DNA of 64,000 nucleotides. It comes from Pandoraea terrae (GTDB taxonomy: Bacteria > Pseudomonadota > Gammaproteobacteria > Burkholderiales > Burkholderiaceae). The DNA lies in the NCBI RefSeq assembly GCF_902459695.1, contig NZ_CABPRZ010000013.1, positions 1 to 64,000 of the forward strand, read 5' to 3'. The position numbers were made by a program, and so were the translations under genes. How positions within the stretch are numbered: position 1 is the first letter of the stretch; every line of letters starts with the position of its first letter. The notes beneath the pieces are model-generated. The model had not been told where the DNA came from. It searched no databases and saw only the letters and a program-made list of their open reading frames with translations. Positions 34,599-43,016 of the stretch are shown in pieces.

Positions 34599-36062
34599 TC
34601 AGGTACGCGTGGCGAGTGCTTCGAGCATGGACGCGTCAGACGTCTGCTCGACGATCCACTTGCACATGCGGCGTACGGGCTCGATGCCGTCCTGAGGTGT
34701 GGCGGCATCTTCGAAGATGGCGGCGGCGCCAAGTGAAACGAGGCGCTGGGCGCCCTGATAGGCGAGGCGGTCGCGCAAGCGGATTTTCAACGTCTCCGGG
34801 AAGATCCCGATGGTCTGCGTGTATGCATTGACCGACCTGACGGCGACCTCGACGTCGTCGATCGGAACCAGATTGGCGACGCGGCAGGCGAGGCTCCGTG
34901 CGAAGTCCACGGGCGCATCGGTCCGTGAGACGATGATCGCGCCCTCATCACGTTTGCCGCCGAACACGACGTATTCGTCGCTGGCATAGCGCAGGCCATC
35001 GATTTCGTCCTTGAGCGCCGGATCGAACGCCTTGTGTGGTGTGCTCAGATGCTCCGGCAGTGCCTGCAGCGCCTCGAACGTCAATCGGCCGAGACGCTCG
35101 ATGCGCCCGAGTCCGGCATCGTCGGTGCCGGACACGACGTAGACCACGCGCGCATTGACGCAGCCCTCCTGATTCATCGCGCCAATATCGAGTGCCAGCC
35201 GCTTCGCGACATGGTGCAGCGATTCATCGCTCGCAAACGCTTCGGGACCGATGAGGGTCGCGCTGTGCTTGGGATCGAGCGTGATCAGGTCGAGACCCGG
35301 CTGGAGGTACCCGCTGACATGCTTGATGCCGGCGAAGCCGCCCCACGCAACAATCTTGTCGATGGCGCGCGGATCGTAGATTTCACGTTCGACAACTTCA
35401 TCTCCGCCTTTCCAGTACACCGCGCTGAGGTGGCGCGTCAGCGGATGATCGGGGGCCATGTCCACCATTGTTCGCGCGATGGCGATGGCCGTGAGCGGAT
35501 CGTTGGACGGTGTCTTGATGATCGCGTCGGAGCGGGTGAAGGCGTTGCGGATCACCGTACCCACTGCCACCATCGGCACATTCCCGGCGATGACATGCAC
35601 GCAGCGCGCGCCAAAGGCACGGATGCGCGTGGGCTCGCCGCTGTGCACGCGGGACGGCTGCGGCACCCATCCCTCCAGATAATCGATGCCGACGAGGCGG
35701 TCCGCAGTCTCCCGCACGACAGCCGGCAGGAAAGAAGCCGGAATGGATTCGTAGAAATAGCGCAGAATCGGCGCCGACAGCCCCGAGGTCCGGCACGACA
35801 ACGCAAAGGCCGCCTGCAGATGCGCGTTGCGGTGGATGTCCAACTGCTCGCCCAGGCGCGCGAGGTAGTCGACAATGTCGTCGAAACGCAGGGCATGCAG
35901 ATCCGCCATCTGCGAAGGGTTGCGCAGCAACAGGCTGGCCAGGTGCGGTCTGATGTCGGGAACTACGAAGCGCACGTCGTCGTGGCGGCCGCCGAATTCC
36001 ACATTGCAATCTTCCAATACCCGGCCGCGGATGACGACGGGTACGCGAACAGTGGCTTGCAT
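34599..36062 (-). CDS. LuxC-type acyl-CoA / acyl-protein reductase
   Basis: A 487-residue protein of the LuxC family within the aldehyde dehydrogenase superfamily. It shows HVIAGNVPMVAVGTVIRNAFTRSD with the AGNVP cofactor loop, AWGGFAGIKHVSGYLQPG, LDPKHSATLIG, and the active-site Cys301 in MNQEGCVNARVVYV. LuxC reduces an acyl group supplied by LuxE (or acyl-CoA) to an aldehyde with NADPH via a thioester on this cysteine. The start codon overlaps the stop of the upstream FMN enzyme gene (TGATG). No luxA/luxB luciferase genes are present, so the aldehyde is used for something other than light. Direction of the reaction in the cell is not shown by sequence. Confidence 0.85.
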   Translation of the reverse strand: MQATVRVPVVIRGRVLEDCNVEFGGRHDDVRFVVPDIRPHLASLLLRNPSQMADLHALRFDDIVDYLARLGEQLDIHRNAHLQAAFALSCRTSGLSAPILRYFYESIPASFLPAVVRETADRLVGIDYLEGWVPQPSRVHSGEPTRIRAFGARCVHVIAGNVPMVAVGTVIRNAFTRSDAIIKTPSNDPLTAIAIARTMVDMAPDHPLTRHLSAVYWKGGDEVVEREIYDPRAIDKIVAWGGFAGIKHVSGYLQPGLDLITLDPKHSATLIGPEAFASDESLHHVAKRLALDIGAMNQEGCVNARVVYVVSGTDDAGLGRIERLGRLTFEALQALPEHLSTPHKAFDPALKDEIDGLRYASDEYVVFGGKRDEGAIIVSRTDAPVDFARSLACRVANLVPIDDVEVAVRSVNAYTQTIGIFPETLKIRLRDRLAYQGAQRLVSLGAAAIFEDAATPQDGIEPVRRMCKWIVEQTSDASMLEALATRT

Positions 36063-37288
36063 CAGGTGACTCCTTGAGAAAGTTCGCGCCGCAACGGCGC
36101 AAATCCGATAGGGGTTCGGCCGGACAAGACGCGTTCATCCAGCGCGTTGATATCCGGCACGCCGAGCAGGGCCTGCGCGCGGTCTGTTTCCTGACGGATG
36201 ATGTCGAGGGCGCGCAGCGCGCCGGCCTCGCCGGCAACGGCCACGCCGTAAAGGCAATTGCGTCCGGTCATGACGGCGGTTGCGCCGAGCGCTTTCGCCT
36301 TGATCACATCCACACCGCGGCGAATGCCGCCATCGACCAGGATCGTGGCGTCCGGACCCAGCGCGTGGCGCACCGCCGGCAGAGTCTCCAGCGCACTGAT
36401 GGCGCCGTCCAATTGGCGGCCCCCGTGATTGCTCAGGATCACGCCGTCGGCACCATGGGCGATGGCGCGTTCAGCGTCGGGCACCGAGAGGATGCCCTTC
36501 ACCAGAAGACGGCGAGGCCAAATCGAGCGCAGCCAGCGCAGGTCGTCCCAGTTGCATGCGGGGTCCATATTGCGCCCCAGGGTCATCATGTCGTCGATCA
36601 CCGTTCTTGCGTCAGGGGGGGCCAACTCGCGGATATTGGCAAAGCGCGGCGGGCCGCCTTCGCGGAGCATGTGCCACAGCCATCGCGGATGGGCGAGCAC
36701 GTCAAGCTTGTTGCGCAGCGAGAGTTGCATGCCTGCGCGGTAGTTGCGGCGGTCCCATTCACGGCCGCCGGAGACCTGCACGTCGCTGGTAAGCACCAAC
36801 GCTTCGAAGCCCGCCTTTTCAGCGCGTGTGACGAGGCTGCGGATGAAGTCGCGATCGCGCACCCAGTAGAGTTGCATCCATAGCCTGCCGCCGGCATCCG
36901 TGGCGACGTCTTCGAGCCGCACGTTGGCCGCCATGCTGAGCGTAAACGGAACGCTTGCCTTGGCGGCGGCGCGTGCAAGTGCGACATCTGCGCGTTGGCT
37001 GAGCATGCCGTTAAAGCCCGTGGGCGCAATCACCAGGGGAGCGGCCGCCGGCCTGCCGAGCAGTTCGACAGCTTGCGTGCGATTCGAGACGTCCACCAGC
37101 GTCGATGGCTGGAGCGTGTGGCGGGCGAATGCATCCCGGTTGCGCCGCAAGGTGAGTTCGTCCTCGGCGCCCCCATCCACATACTCGAACAGGAAACGCG
37201 GCAGGCGCTTGCGCGCCATTTGGCGCAGATCGTCAATCGTCACGGCACGGGAAAGATCGCTGCCGGCATACAGGCGTCTATGTGTCAT
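36062..37288 (-). CDS. FMN-dependent 2-hydroxyacid dehydrogenase (mandelate/lactate dehydrogenase type)
   Basis: A 408-residue TIM-barrel flavoenzyme with a GAGG site before ATG 37288. FEYVDGGAEDELTLRRN, APTGFNGML, TSDVQVSGGREWDRRN and SNHGGRQLDGA (the catalytic His and Arg) are family signatures, as are VDGGIRRG and GRNCLYG. The internal DVQVSGGREWDRRN region, rather short and with a hydrophobic surface patch after it, resembles membrane-associated (S)-mandelate dehydrogenase MdlB more than lactate oxidase. It would oxidise an L-2-hydroxy acid to a 2-oxo acid. It lies 9 bp after the TPP-enzyme gene, an MdlB/MdlC-like pairing, and its stop overlaps the luxC-type start. Confidence 0.87.
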   Translation of the reverse strand: MTHRRLYAGSDLSRAVTIDDLRQMARKRLPRFLFEYVDGGAEDELTLRRNRDAFARHTLQPSTLVDVSNRTQAVELLGRPAAAPLVIAPTGFNGMLSQRADVALARAAAKASVPFTLSMAANVRLEDVATDAGGRLWMQLYWVRDRDFIRSLVTRAEKAGFEALVLTSDVQVSGGREWDRRNYRAGMQLSLRNKLDVLAHPRWLWHMLREGGPPRFANIRELAPPDARTVIDDMMTLGRNMDPACNWDDLRWLRSIWPRRLLVKGILSVPDAERAIAHGADGVILSNHGGRQLDGAISALETLPAVRHALGPDATILVDGGIRRGVDVIKAKALGATAVMTGRNCLYGVAVAGEAGALRALDIIRQETDRAQALLGVPDINALDERVLSGRTPIGFAPLRRELSQGVT

Positions 37289-37297
37289 GTCATCGCC

Positions 37298-38914
37298 TCA
37301 ACCGAACATGCGGATAGGGGCGAGGCTGTTCAGGTCAATCTCGATCAGGTACGGACCGTCCGTCGCGAGCGCCGTTTCCAACGCTTGCGCAAAGGCCTCC
37401 GTCGAGCGGACCAAACAGCCCGGCATGCCCATGGCGCCTGCCACCGCGACAAAGTCCGGGGTGTGCAGGTCTACCGCGTAGGGTCGGCCGGTCGTGACTC
37501 GCTGCAGGCCCTTGAGCACGCCGTAACCCCCATCGTTAAATACGCAGAGAATGATCGGCGCGCGGGTCTCGACGGCCGTCGCGATTTCGGCAAGGTTGAG
37601 CATGACGCCGCCGTCGCCGTGGATGACCAGTGTCTTGTTGCCGGTGCCGATCGCGGCACCGATACCCAGCGGCAGGGCGGGGCCGATGGCAAGTCCCGTG
37701 CTGTAGTGGCCGATGCGCGGGCCGCGGATGGCAAGCAGATAGTTGCCCCAGGTGTTCGCGGTGATGGTCGCGTCGCACACCACAGGGCTATCGGCCGGCA
37801 ACAAGGCTTCGATGGTGCTGACAATGCGCTGATGATCGGGGCCGATCATTCGTTGCAGCGTCGTTGTGAAGGCGCCGCGAATGTCCTGCGCAAGCGCGAT
37901 GAACTCGCTGTCGGCCGCATGTGAGGGAAGGCGTTCAAGCAATCCCTCCACCGCCAGCCGGGCGTCCGCCACCACCGACAACGCCGGTGGATAGTTACGT
38001 CCGATGACACCGACGTCCGCATCGATGTGGATCAGGTTCCGCGGCATCGGCTGCTGCCAATACTGGCTCGCCAGCGCCTGGAAACGCGTGCCGATGGCGA
38101 GCACGAGATCGGCCTGCGCCAACAAATCGTTGAATGCGGGCAGGTGGGTCTGGCAACCGGCGTAAAGCGGATGCCCGGCGGGCAGTACGCCACGGCCGTT
38201 GACGCTGCTTACGACCGGGGCGCCCATACGCTGCGCCAATCGGCGCACGGCATCGGCGGCATTGGCGCTGACGCAGCCGCCGCCGACCCAGATGAGCGGC
38301 CTGCGACTGTCGCGAATGCGCTGCGCGACGTTGTCCAACGCGGCGCCATCGGCGGGCAGCGGCGCTGGAGGGTCGTACACATACGTTTGTTGCGGCAGCG
38401 GTGCGAGCAGCAGATCCGTCGGAATTTCCACGGCACCCGGTTGCGCACGCCCGCAATGGATATCGCGCATCACACCGTGCAGTGCCGGCGCAATGTCGCG
38501 CACGTGCAGTACCCGTTCGCTGCGCCGCGTCACCGTGCGCAGCATCGTCAGTTGTTGATCGGCGTCGTGAATAAAACCCTTGCCGCGGCCGAGATACCGC
38601 GTGTCTATCTGGGTCGTGATCAGAAGCACAGGTGACGAGGCAAAGGCCGCTTCGTAGAGGCCGTTGATCGTGTTGACGGTGCCGGGGCCGGTGCTCGCGA
38701 TCGCCACGCCGAGTTTGCCCGTGGCCCTCGCGTAGCCGTCGGCGGCGTGCACGGCGCCTTGTTCGTGCCGGGTGCCGATGACCCGAATGTCGCCGTGACG
38801 GCAAAGCGCGTCATAGAGGCCGAGATTGTGCTGGCTGGGGATGCCGAAGACGCACGTGACGTCGGCTGCCTTCAGGGCTTGGTAGACGGCATCGCCGCCG
38901 GTCATGGTGGACAT
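37298..38914 (-). CDS. thiamine diphosphate-dependent enzyme (benzoylformate decarboxylase / acetolactate synthase-like)
   Basis: A 538-residue TPP enzyme. I take ATG 38914 (MSTMTGG) because aaagga lies upstream. The N-terminal PYR domain has the cofactor-activating Glu51 (TRHEQGAVHAADGYARATG). The C-terminal PP domain has the TPP/Mg motif HGDGGVMLN followed by the LCVFNDGGYG turn. The FAD-contact segments of true acetolactate synthase are not obvious. Candidates are 2-oxo acid decarboxylase, carboligase or 2-hydroxyacyl-CoA lyase. The FMN 2-hydroxyacid dehydrogenase next door would supply a 2-oxo acid, favouring decarboxylation to an aldehyde, or carboligation with the LuxC aldehyde (inference). 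Confidence 0.85.
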   Translation of the reverse strand: MSTMTGGDAVYQALKAADVTCVFGIPSQHNLGLYDALCRHGDIRVIGTRHEQGAVHAADGYARATGKLGVAIASTGPGTVNTINGLYEAAFASSPVLLITTQIDTRYLGRGKGFIHDADQQLTMLRTVTRRSERVLHVRDIAPALHGVMRDIHCGRAQPGAVEIPTDLLLAPLPQQTYVYDPPAPLPADGAALDNVAQRIRDSRRPLIWVGGGCVSANAADAVRRLAQRMGAPVVSSVNGRGVLPAGHPLYAGCQTHLPAFNDLLAQADLVLAIGTRFQALASQYWQQPMPRNLIHIDADVGVIGRNYPPALSVVADARLAVEGLLERLPSHAADSEFIALAQDIRGAFTTTLQRMIGPDHQRIVSTIEALLPADSPVVCDATITANTWGNYLLAIRGPRIGHYSTGLAIGPALPLGIGAAIGTGNKTLVIHGDGGVMLNLAEIATAVETRAPIILCVFNDGGYGVLKGLQRVTTGRPYAVDLHTPDFVAVAGAMGMPGCLVRSTEAFAQALETALATDGPYLIEIDLNSLAPIRMFG

Positions 38915-38935
38915 GAAATCGATCCTTTGCAATGG

Positions 38936-40471
38936 TTATTCCGGGAGCTGTTCACGCGCCACGTGACGGGCGGCGAACACGAAGCACAGGCAGGCAAGCG
39001 CGGCCGTGACGCAGGCCTGCGAGAGGATGGCCGAGCCAAGGTTTCCGAGGGCGTCCGACAACTTGCCGACGGTGTAGGGCCCAAGCGCCATGCCGACATA
39101 GGTCACCACCAGCAGATAGAAGGCCGACGCCGTCGCACGCGCATGAAGCGGCGTCAGTTCCTGTACGCTGGTCGAGCCGGCGGCCACCCACAAGGTCGCG
39201 AACAGGTTTGCAAAGAAGAGCCAGGAAACCGCGCCAACTGCTGTGGCCGCGTGAATGCTCAGCCACAGGAACGGCAGGGGAAGCGCAGTGGCGAGCGTGG
39301 CGACATGGATGCGTCCGCGCGGTGTAATTTCGCGCAGGCGGTCCGCGGCCACGCCGCCAATAATCACGCCCAGCCAGCCCGACGCCGCGAATGCCACGCC
39401 CAATTGCCACCCCGCCTGGGCAATGTTCAATCCGTAGGTGCGAATCAGGAACGGGGCCATCCACATCGCGGTCGCTGCATTGATCGCGCTGGCGAAACCG
39501 CAGCCGAGCGAGAGGAACGTCAATGTGCGCCGGCGAATGAACAGGGCGGCGACCTGTGGTTCGCTGCGGTTCAACAGTTGCAGCCAGGTACCCGCGGCAT
39601 AGACGCCCAGCGCAAGCAGCAGCCACTGCACCCAATCGCCCGACCAGCTTGCGATGCCCGAGGCCAGCACTGTAAGCGCGGCCATCAGGACAAGGTTGTC
39701 CCGAAGCAGCGCGCCGTCGCGCTGTTGCAGGACCGCAAGACAATTTAGCGGGGGCACTGCCAGCCGCATCTCACGCCAGACGAGTGGCGCGAGCCGGGCG
39801 TCTCGCAGCCGCGGCGCGTGGCTGCGCAGCGTGCGTACCCATAGCGCCAGGCATAGCCCGGGGGCGCCGGCGGCGAAGAACGCCACCTGCCAGCCGCGCA
39901 GATTCAGCGGCGCGGCGCCGGCGAAGTGCATGTCCCACGCGTGAGCGACCGCGCCGCCCAGTGCGAGTCCGAGACCGGCGCCGACAAACGCACCGCCCGA
40001 ATAGACCGCCAGCGCCGTGGCCCGGCGGCGCGCGGGAAACCATTCCGCCAAAAGCGAGAACGCAGCGGGGGAGGCTACCGATTCGCCAATGCTCACGCCC
40101 ATGCGTGCCGCCAGCAATTGCCAGAAGTTGCCGGCAAGGCCATTGAAGCCGGTGATCGCGCTCCAGGCCACGAGCGCGGCGGCTATCAGGCGCTGACGGC
40201 TCCAACCGTCGGCCAGGCGCGCCAGCATCAGACCGAACAACGCATGGAAGACGGCGAAAGCCGTGCCGAACAAAAAACCCATCTCGGTGTCGGTGAGGCC
40301 GAGGTCATGCTTGATCGACTGGGCCAGGATGGAGAAGATCTGCCGATCGAGTGCGCTGACACACGATACCAATGTCAGCACCAGCAGCACGTAGATCGGA
40401 TAGCGGCGCCCGTGGGCCGGCCGGGCGGGCGCTTCGGTCGTGTCGGTCGTCGAGCGTTGTTCTATCAGCAT
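38936..40471 (-). CDS. MFS transporter, first gene of the luxC-type operon
   Basis: About 511 residues with twelve or more membrane helices. I start at ATG 40471 (MLIEQRSTTD), since the open frame upstream encodes no membrane or family sequence. TM1 carries SCVSALDRQIFSILAQSIK, an acidic-residue pattern common to carboxylate carriers, and MGVSIGESVASPAAFSLLAEWF is the conserved TM4-5 segment. It is the promoter-proximal gene, 21 bp before the TPP-enzyme gene, and faces a divergent LuxR-type regulator. It probably imports the pathway's starting acid, though export of a product is equally possible from sequence. Confidence 0.85.
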   Translation of the reverse strand: MLIEQRSTTDTTEAPARPAHGRRYPIYVLLVLTLVSCVSALDRQIFSILAQSIKHDLGLTDTEMGFLFGTAFAVFHALFGLMLARLADGWSRQRLIAAALVAWSAITGFNGLAGNFWQLLAARMGVSIGESVASPAAFSLLAEWFPARRRATALAVYSGGAFVGAGLGLALGGAVAHAWDMHFAGAAPLNLRGWQVAFFAAGAPGLCLALWVRTLRSHAPRLRDARLAPLVWREMRLAVPPLNCLAVLQQRDGALLRDNLVLMAALTVLASGIASWSGDWVQWLLLALGVYAAGTWLQLLNRSEPQVAALFIRRRTLTFLSLGCGFASAINAATAMWMAPFLIRTYGLNIAQAGWQLGVAFAASGWLGVIIGGVAADRLREITPRGRIHVATLATALPLPFLWLSIHAATAVGAVSWLFFANLFATLWVAAGSTSVQELTPLHARATASAFYLLVVTYVGMALGPYTVGKLSDALGNLGSAILSQACVTAALACLCFVFAARHVAREQLPE

Positions 40472-40756
40472 GGCGTTTTCCCATCCGTGGTCGGTGCCGG
40501 GCTTGTCGGAGATCACAGCGTGCCAGCGGGCCGTGCGCGGCACATCGGGCAAATGCACTACGCGGGCGAACGGGCGCCCTAGGGGAAGCGTGTAATGCAT
40601 ACGGGTGATGAGGAATGGAGAAGGAACGGCGAAGATACGTGTTCATCATGCAACCGGAAGGACGCAAGACGTGTTCAGGATCGAACAGATGCCCGGCGCC
40701 CTGGCGTGCCAACTGTCGTTGCGTCCGTCGTTGTCAGCGCACATCACCGGCTGCCG

Positions 40757-41887
40757 ATGAGAACGCCGTCGGCATCGCGTGGCCTGATGCGTCTCATCGA
40801 CGCATTGTTTGCCTGCACTTTGGAAAACCCGCCATGGGTGAGTTTCCTGGAGGCGATGGAGCAGTACATCCCTTGTCACCACGCCACCCTGGTGCTTCGC
40901 AAGCCGCGCTCGGGCGATCCGGGCGTGCTCGTGACGCTGGAGGGGCACGCGGACGCCATCGTGGCATTACAGGAACGGGTGTTCGAGGCGTCGCCGTTTC
41001 TGGAATTGCCGGAAGGCGAGGTGTGCATTCTCAGCCGCATGATGAGCGAGGCGGAGCTGGCCGATCGGCATCCCGGGTATTACGAATACCTGCACACGTA
41101 CGGTCAGGTCACCGATCTGATCGGGCTTGATTTGGCGGAGCCGGTGACAGGCATGATCTTCAGGCTGCGCGGCGCCCGGCGGGAGGGAGAGCCTCGATTC
41201 GGCGAGCGCGAACAGAAAATACTGGAGGCACTGGCGCCGCGCCTGAGGACCGCCTTTGCGATCTACGCACGATTCGCCCATCAGCAATACCAGTTGAGCG
41301 TGCTTGACGATGCCGCCGAACAACTGGCGGTGGGATGTCTGGTACTCAGTCAGGACGGCCGGGTGTTGCTGAAAAATGCCGTGGCCGATCGCTGGCTGGC
41401 GCAGCAAGACGGCTTCCGACTATGGAACGGCGTTGTCCGTTGCCTCGACCCCCAGAGCGAACGACTGTTGCGCACAACGCTGGCGGCGGCTGCCGCAAGT
41501 GAAGGACCCGGCGACGCCGCCCGGTCATTCCGGATTCGTCGCGGCGGGGAGCGCCATTGGAGTGTGCTGGTGCGGCCTTACGGTGTGCGCGCGGCGTTGG
41601 GGGAGAAAACGGCATCCGCAGTGCTCCTTCTTGTGCGGGACGCCGACCAGAAGCCGGAAGTCTCTGCGGGCGTGCTGGTGGAGCTTTTCGGCTTGACGCG
41701 AGCCGAGGCCGTACTCGCCGCACGTTTGACGAATGGGGAAAGCCTCACGGAAGCGGCGCAGTCGTTGGACATTTCCCGCTACACCGCGCGGGCCCAACTC
41801 TCGGCCGTATTTGCCAAGACGGATACCCATCGCCAGCCGCAACTGGTGAGCCACATACTGAATACCGTGAACAGCGTCTGGGCATGA
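40757..41887 (+). CDS. LuxR-type HTH transcriptional regulator
   Basis: The C-terminal 65 residues form a LuxR/GerE-type HTH (FGLTRAEAVLAARLTNGESLTEAAQSLDISRYTARAQLSAVFAKT in pieces). The first 250 residues form an unassigned sensory region and match neither the acyl-homoserine lactone domain nor a receiver. The start is uncertain: the frame is open from ATG 40595, but the first 50 codons encode Arg/Asp-rich sequence that does not look like protein, so I use ATG 40757; ATG 40787 is also possible. The gene is divergent from the MFS-TPP-FMN-LuxC operon and is its likely regulator. Confidence 0.8.
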   Translation: MRTPSASRGLMRLIDALFACTLENPPWVSFLEAMEQYIPCHHATLVLRKPRSGDPGVLVTLEGHADAIVALQERVFEASPFLELPEGEVCILSRMMSEAELADRHPGYYEYLHTYGQVTDLIGLDLAEPVTGMIFRLRGARREGEPRFGEREQKILEALAPRLRTAFAIYARFAHQQYQLSVLDDAAEQLAVGCLVLSQDGRVLLKNAVADRWLAQQDGFRLWNGVVRCLDPQSERLLRTTLAAAAASEGPGDAARSFRIRRGGERHWSVLVRPYGVRAALGEKTASAVLLLVRDADQKPEVSAGVLVELFGLTRAEAVLAARLTNGESLTEAAQSLDISRYTARAQLSAVFAKTDTHRQPQLVSHILNTVNSVWA

Positions 41888-42077
41888 CGCAACGCGGGGT
41901 GAAGCGCCGCGGCGTCCTCACTCGATCATACGATGCGGAGAATTTTTGATCGCTGGCTCGGGGATTGCGAGGATCATGCTGTGGCAGACGGTCCGTTCGT
42001 GATTCGGCTGGCCCGGCAGGCGTCGGCGGGGTGTTGGGATTTCGCGAAACAACGGCGTCCGACCATCGATTACCTTA

Positions 42078-43016
42078 CTATCGATACCCCACGGGATTCG
42101 TGCTCGAATCTCGCACATATTGGTCCCACGAATCGATTTCGCATGCGGCTTCCACGTTTGCCGGCCATAGTGGCACCTTGCACGTCAGGTGGCGCACCTG
42201 GCGGCCGATGATGAACAGCAGGCGGAAGGGCAGAAAGAGGAGCGCGACGGTTGGCCGCCCCTCGTATGTGCTCCGCAATGCTATCCAGCCCTGATATAGC
42301 GTTTCGCGCTTGTCCGCGATCGGTAGTGGGTACTTGAAACCTGGTGCAGCCATCACCGCCTGGGGGCCTTCTTCCATGTAGCGACGAACAAATTCCCAGT
42401 TGTCGATGCAGTCCTGCTTGCACGTCGATGCGTAACCGAACAAGAACGTTTCCTGGACATTTTCCGGGTCCTTCAATACCAGGCCGCACATGGTGAACAC
42501 ACGCACGTTGAGCACTTCCCTATTCACCCGCAGGGCGAAATGCACGTCATCCCATGGGACTTCCAGCACGGTGCTATCGCCGCGAAAAACGTAGACCATC
42601 CGGTTTCGACGGCTAAAACGTATTGGGTAATGCGTGTAGCCGAACCATTCGCCGATTTTTCGGTTGAGGACAACGACCCCGGTAATGCTTAGTGACAACA
42701 AGACGGTCGCAAACGCCATGAACACAAGCATTTCCGTTTCATCGCTGCGATTCCACTTCGGATTCAGGTAGTTCAAAAAGATGACGACGTACAAACTGAA
42801 ACTCAAGAAACCTGCGCACATCCCAATAGCCCAAACCCCGGCTGCACTCATCATGCCGCGATCCGCGTGCGACACGTCCACCAGTTCCAGGTAAGTGGAA
42901 TTCATCCGGATGAGTTGCCCCGACGCGTGCGGATTCTCGTGCCGCACATCTATCGGCTGGTGCCATTCACGGTCCTGCTCACTCAGCGGTCCATGCTTGC
43001 GGATTGTTGCGCTCAT
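42078..43016 (-). CDS. membrane protein downstream of the VasX-like toxin (DUF6708-like; putative immunity/accessory)
   Basis: A 312-residue protein whose start overlaps the toxin stop (ATGA, 43013-43016). Two hydrophobic segments lie near residues 55-85 and 95-118, and a third near 275-292 (VALLFLPFRLLFIIG). Between them is a soluble part with RNRMVYVFRGDSTVLEVPWD, typical of the DUF6708 family often found beside type VI toxins. I recall the family by pattern and cannot confirm it. Overlap with a pore-former-like gene and the membrane location fit an immunity protein that blocks the pore in the inner membrane, but a chaperone or second effector cannot be excluded. Confidence 0.65.
   Translation of the reverse strand: MSATIRKHGPLSEQDREWHQPIDVRHENPHASGQLIRMNSTYLELVDVSHADRGMMSAAGVWAIGMCAGFLSFSLYVVIFLNYLNPKWNRSDETEMLVFMAFATVLLSLSITGVVVLNRKIGEWFGYTHYPIRFSRRNRMVYVFRGDSTVLEVPWDDVHFALRVNREVLNVRVFTMCGLVLKDPENVQETFLFGYASTCKQDCIDNWEFVRRYMEEGPQAVMAAPGFKYPLPIADKRETLYQGWIALRSTYEGRPTVALLFLPFRLLFIIGRQVRHLTCKVPLWPANVEAACEIDSWDQYVRDSSTNPVGYR

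Noticed and set aside
31679-36062. A bioluminescence operon
   Set aside because: LuxC- and LuxE-like genes are present, but there is no luxA/luxB-type luciferase; the flavin enzyme is a Baeyer-Villiger-type monooxygenase.
36062-38914. A complete mandelate pathway
   Set aside because: Only MdlB-like and MdlC-like genes are present; no racemase or benzaldehyde dehydrogenase is in the operon, and specificity cannot be read from sequence.
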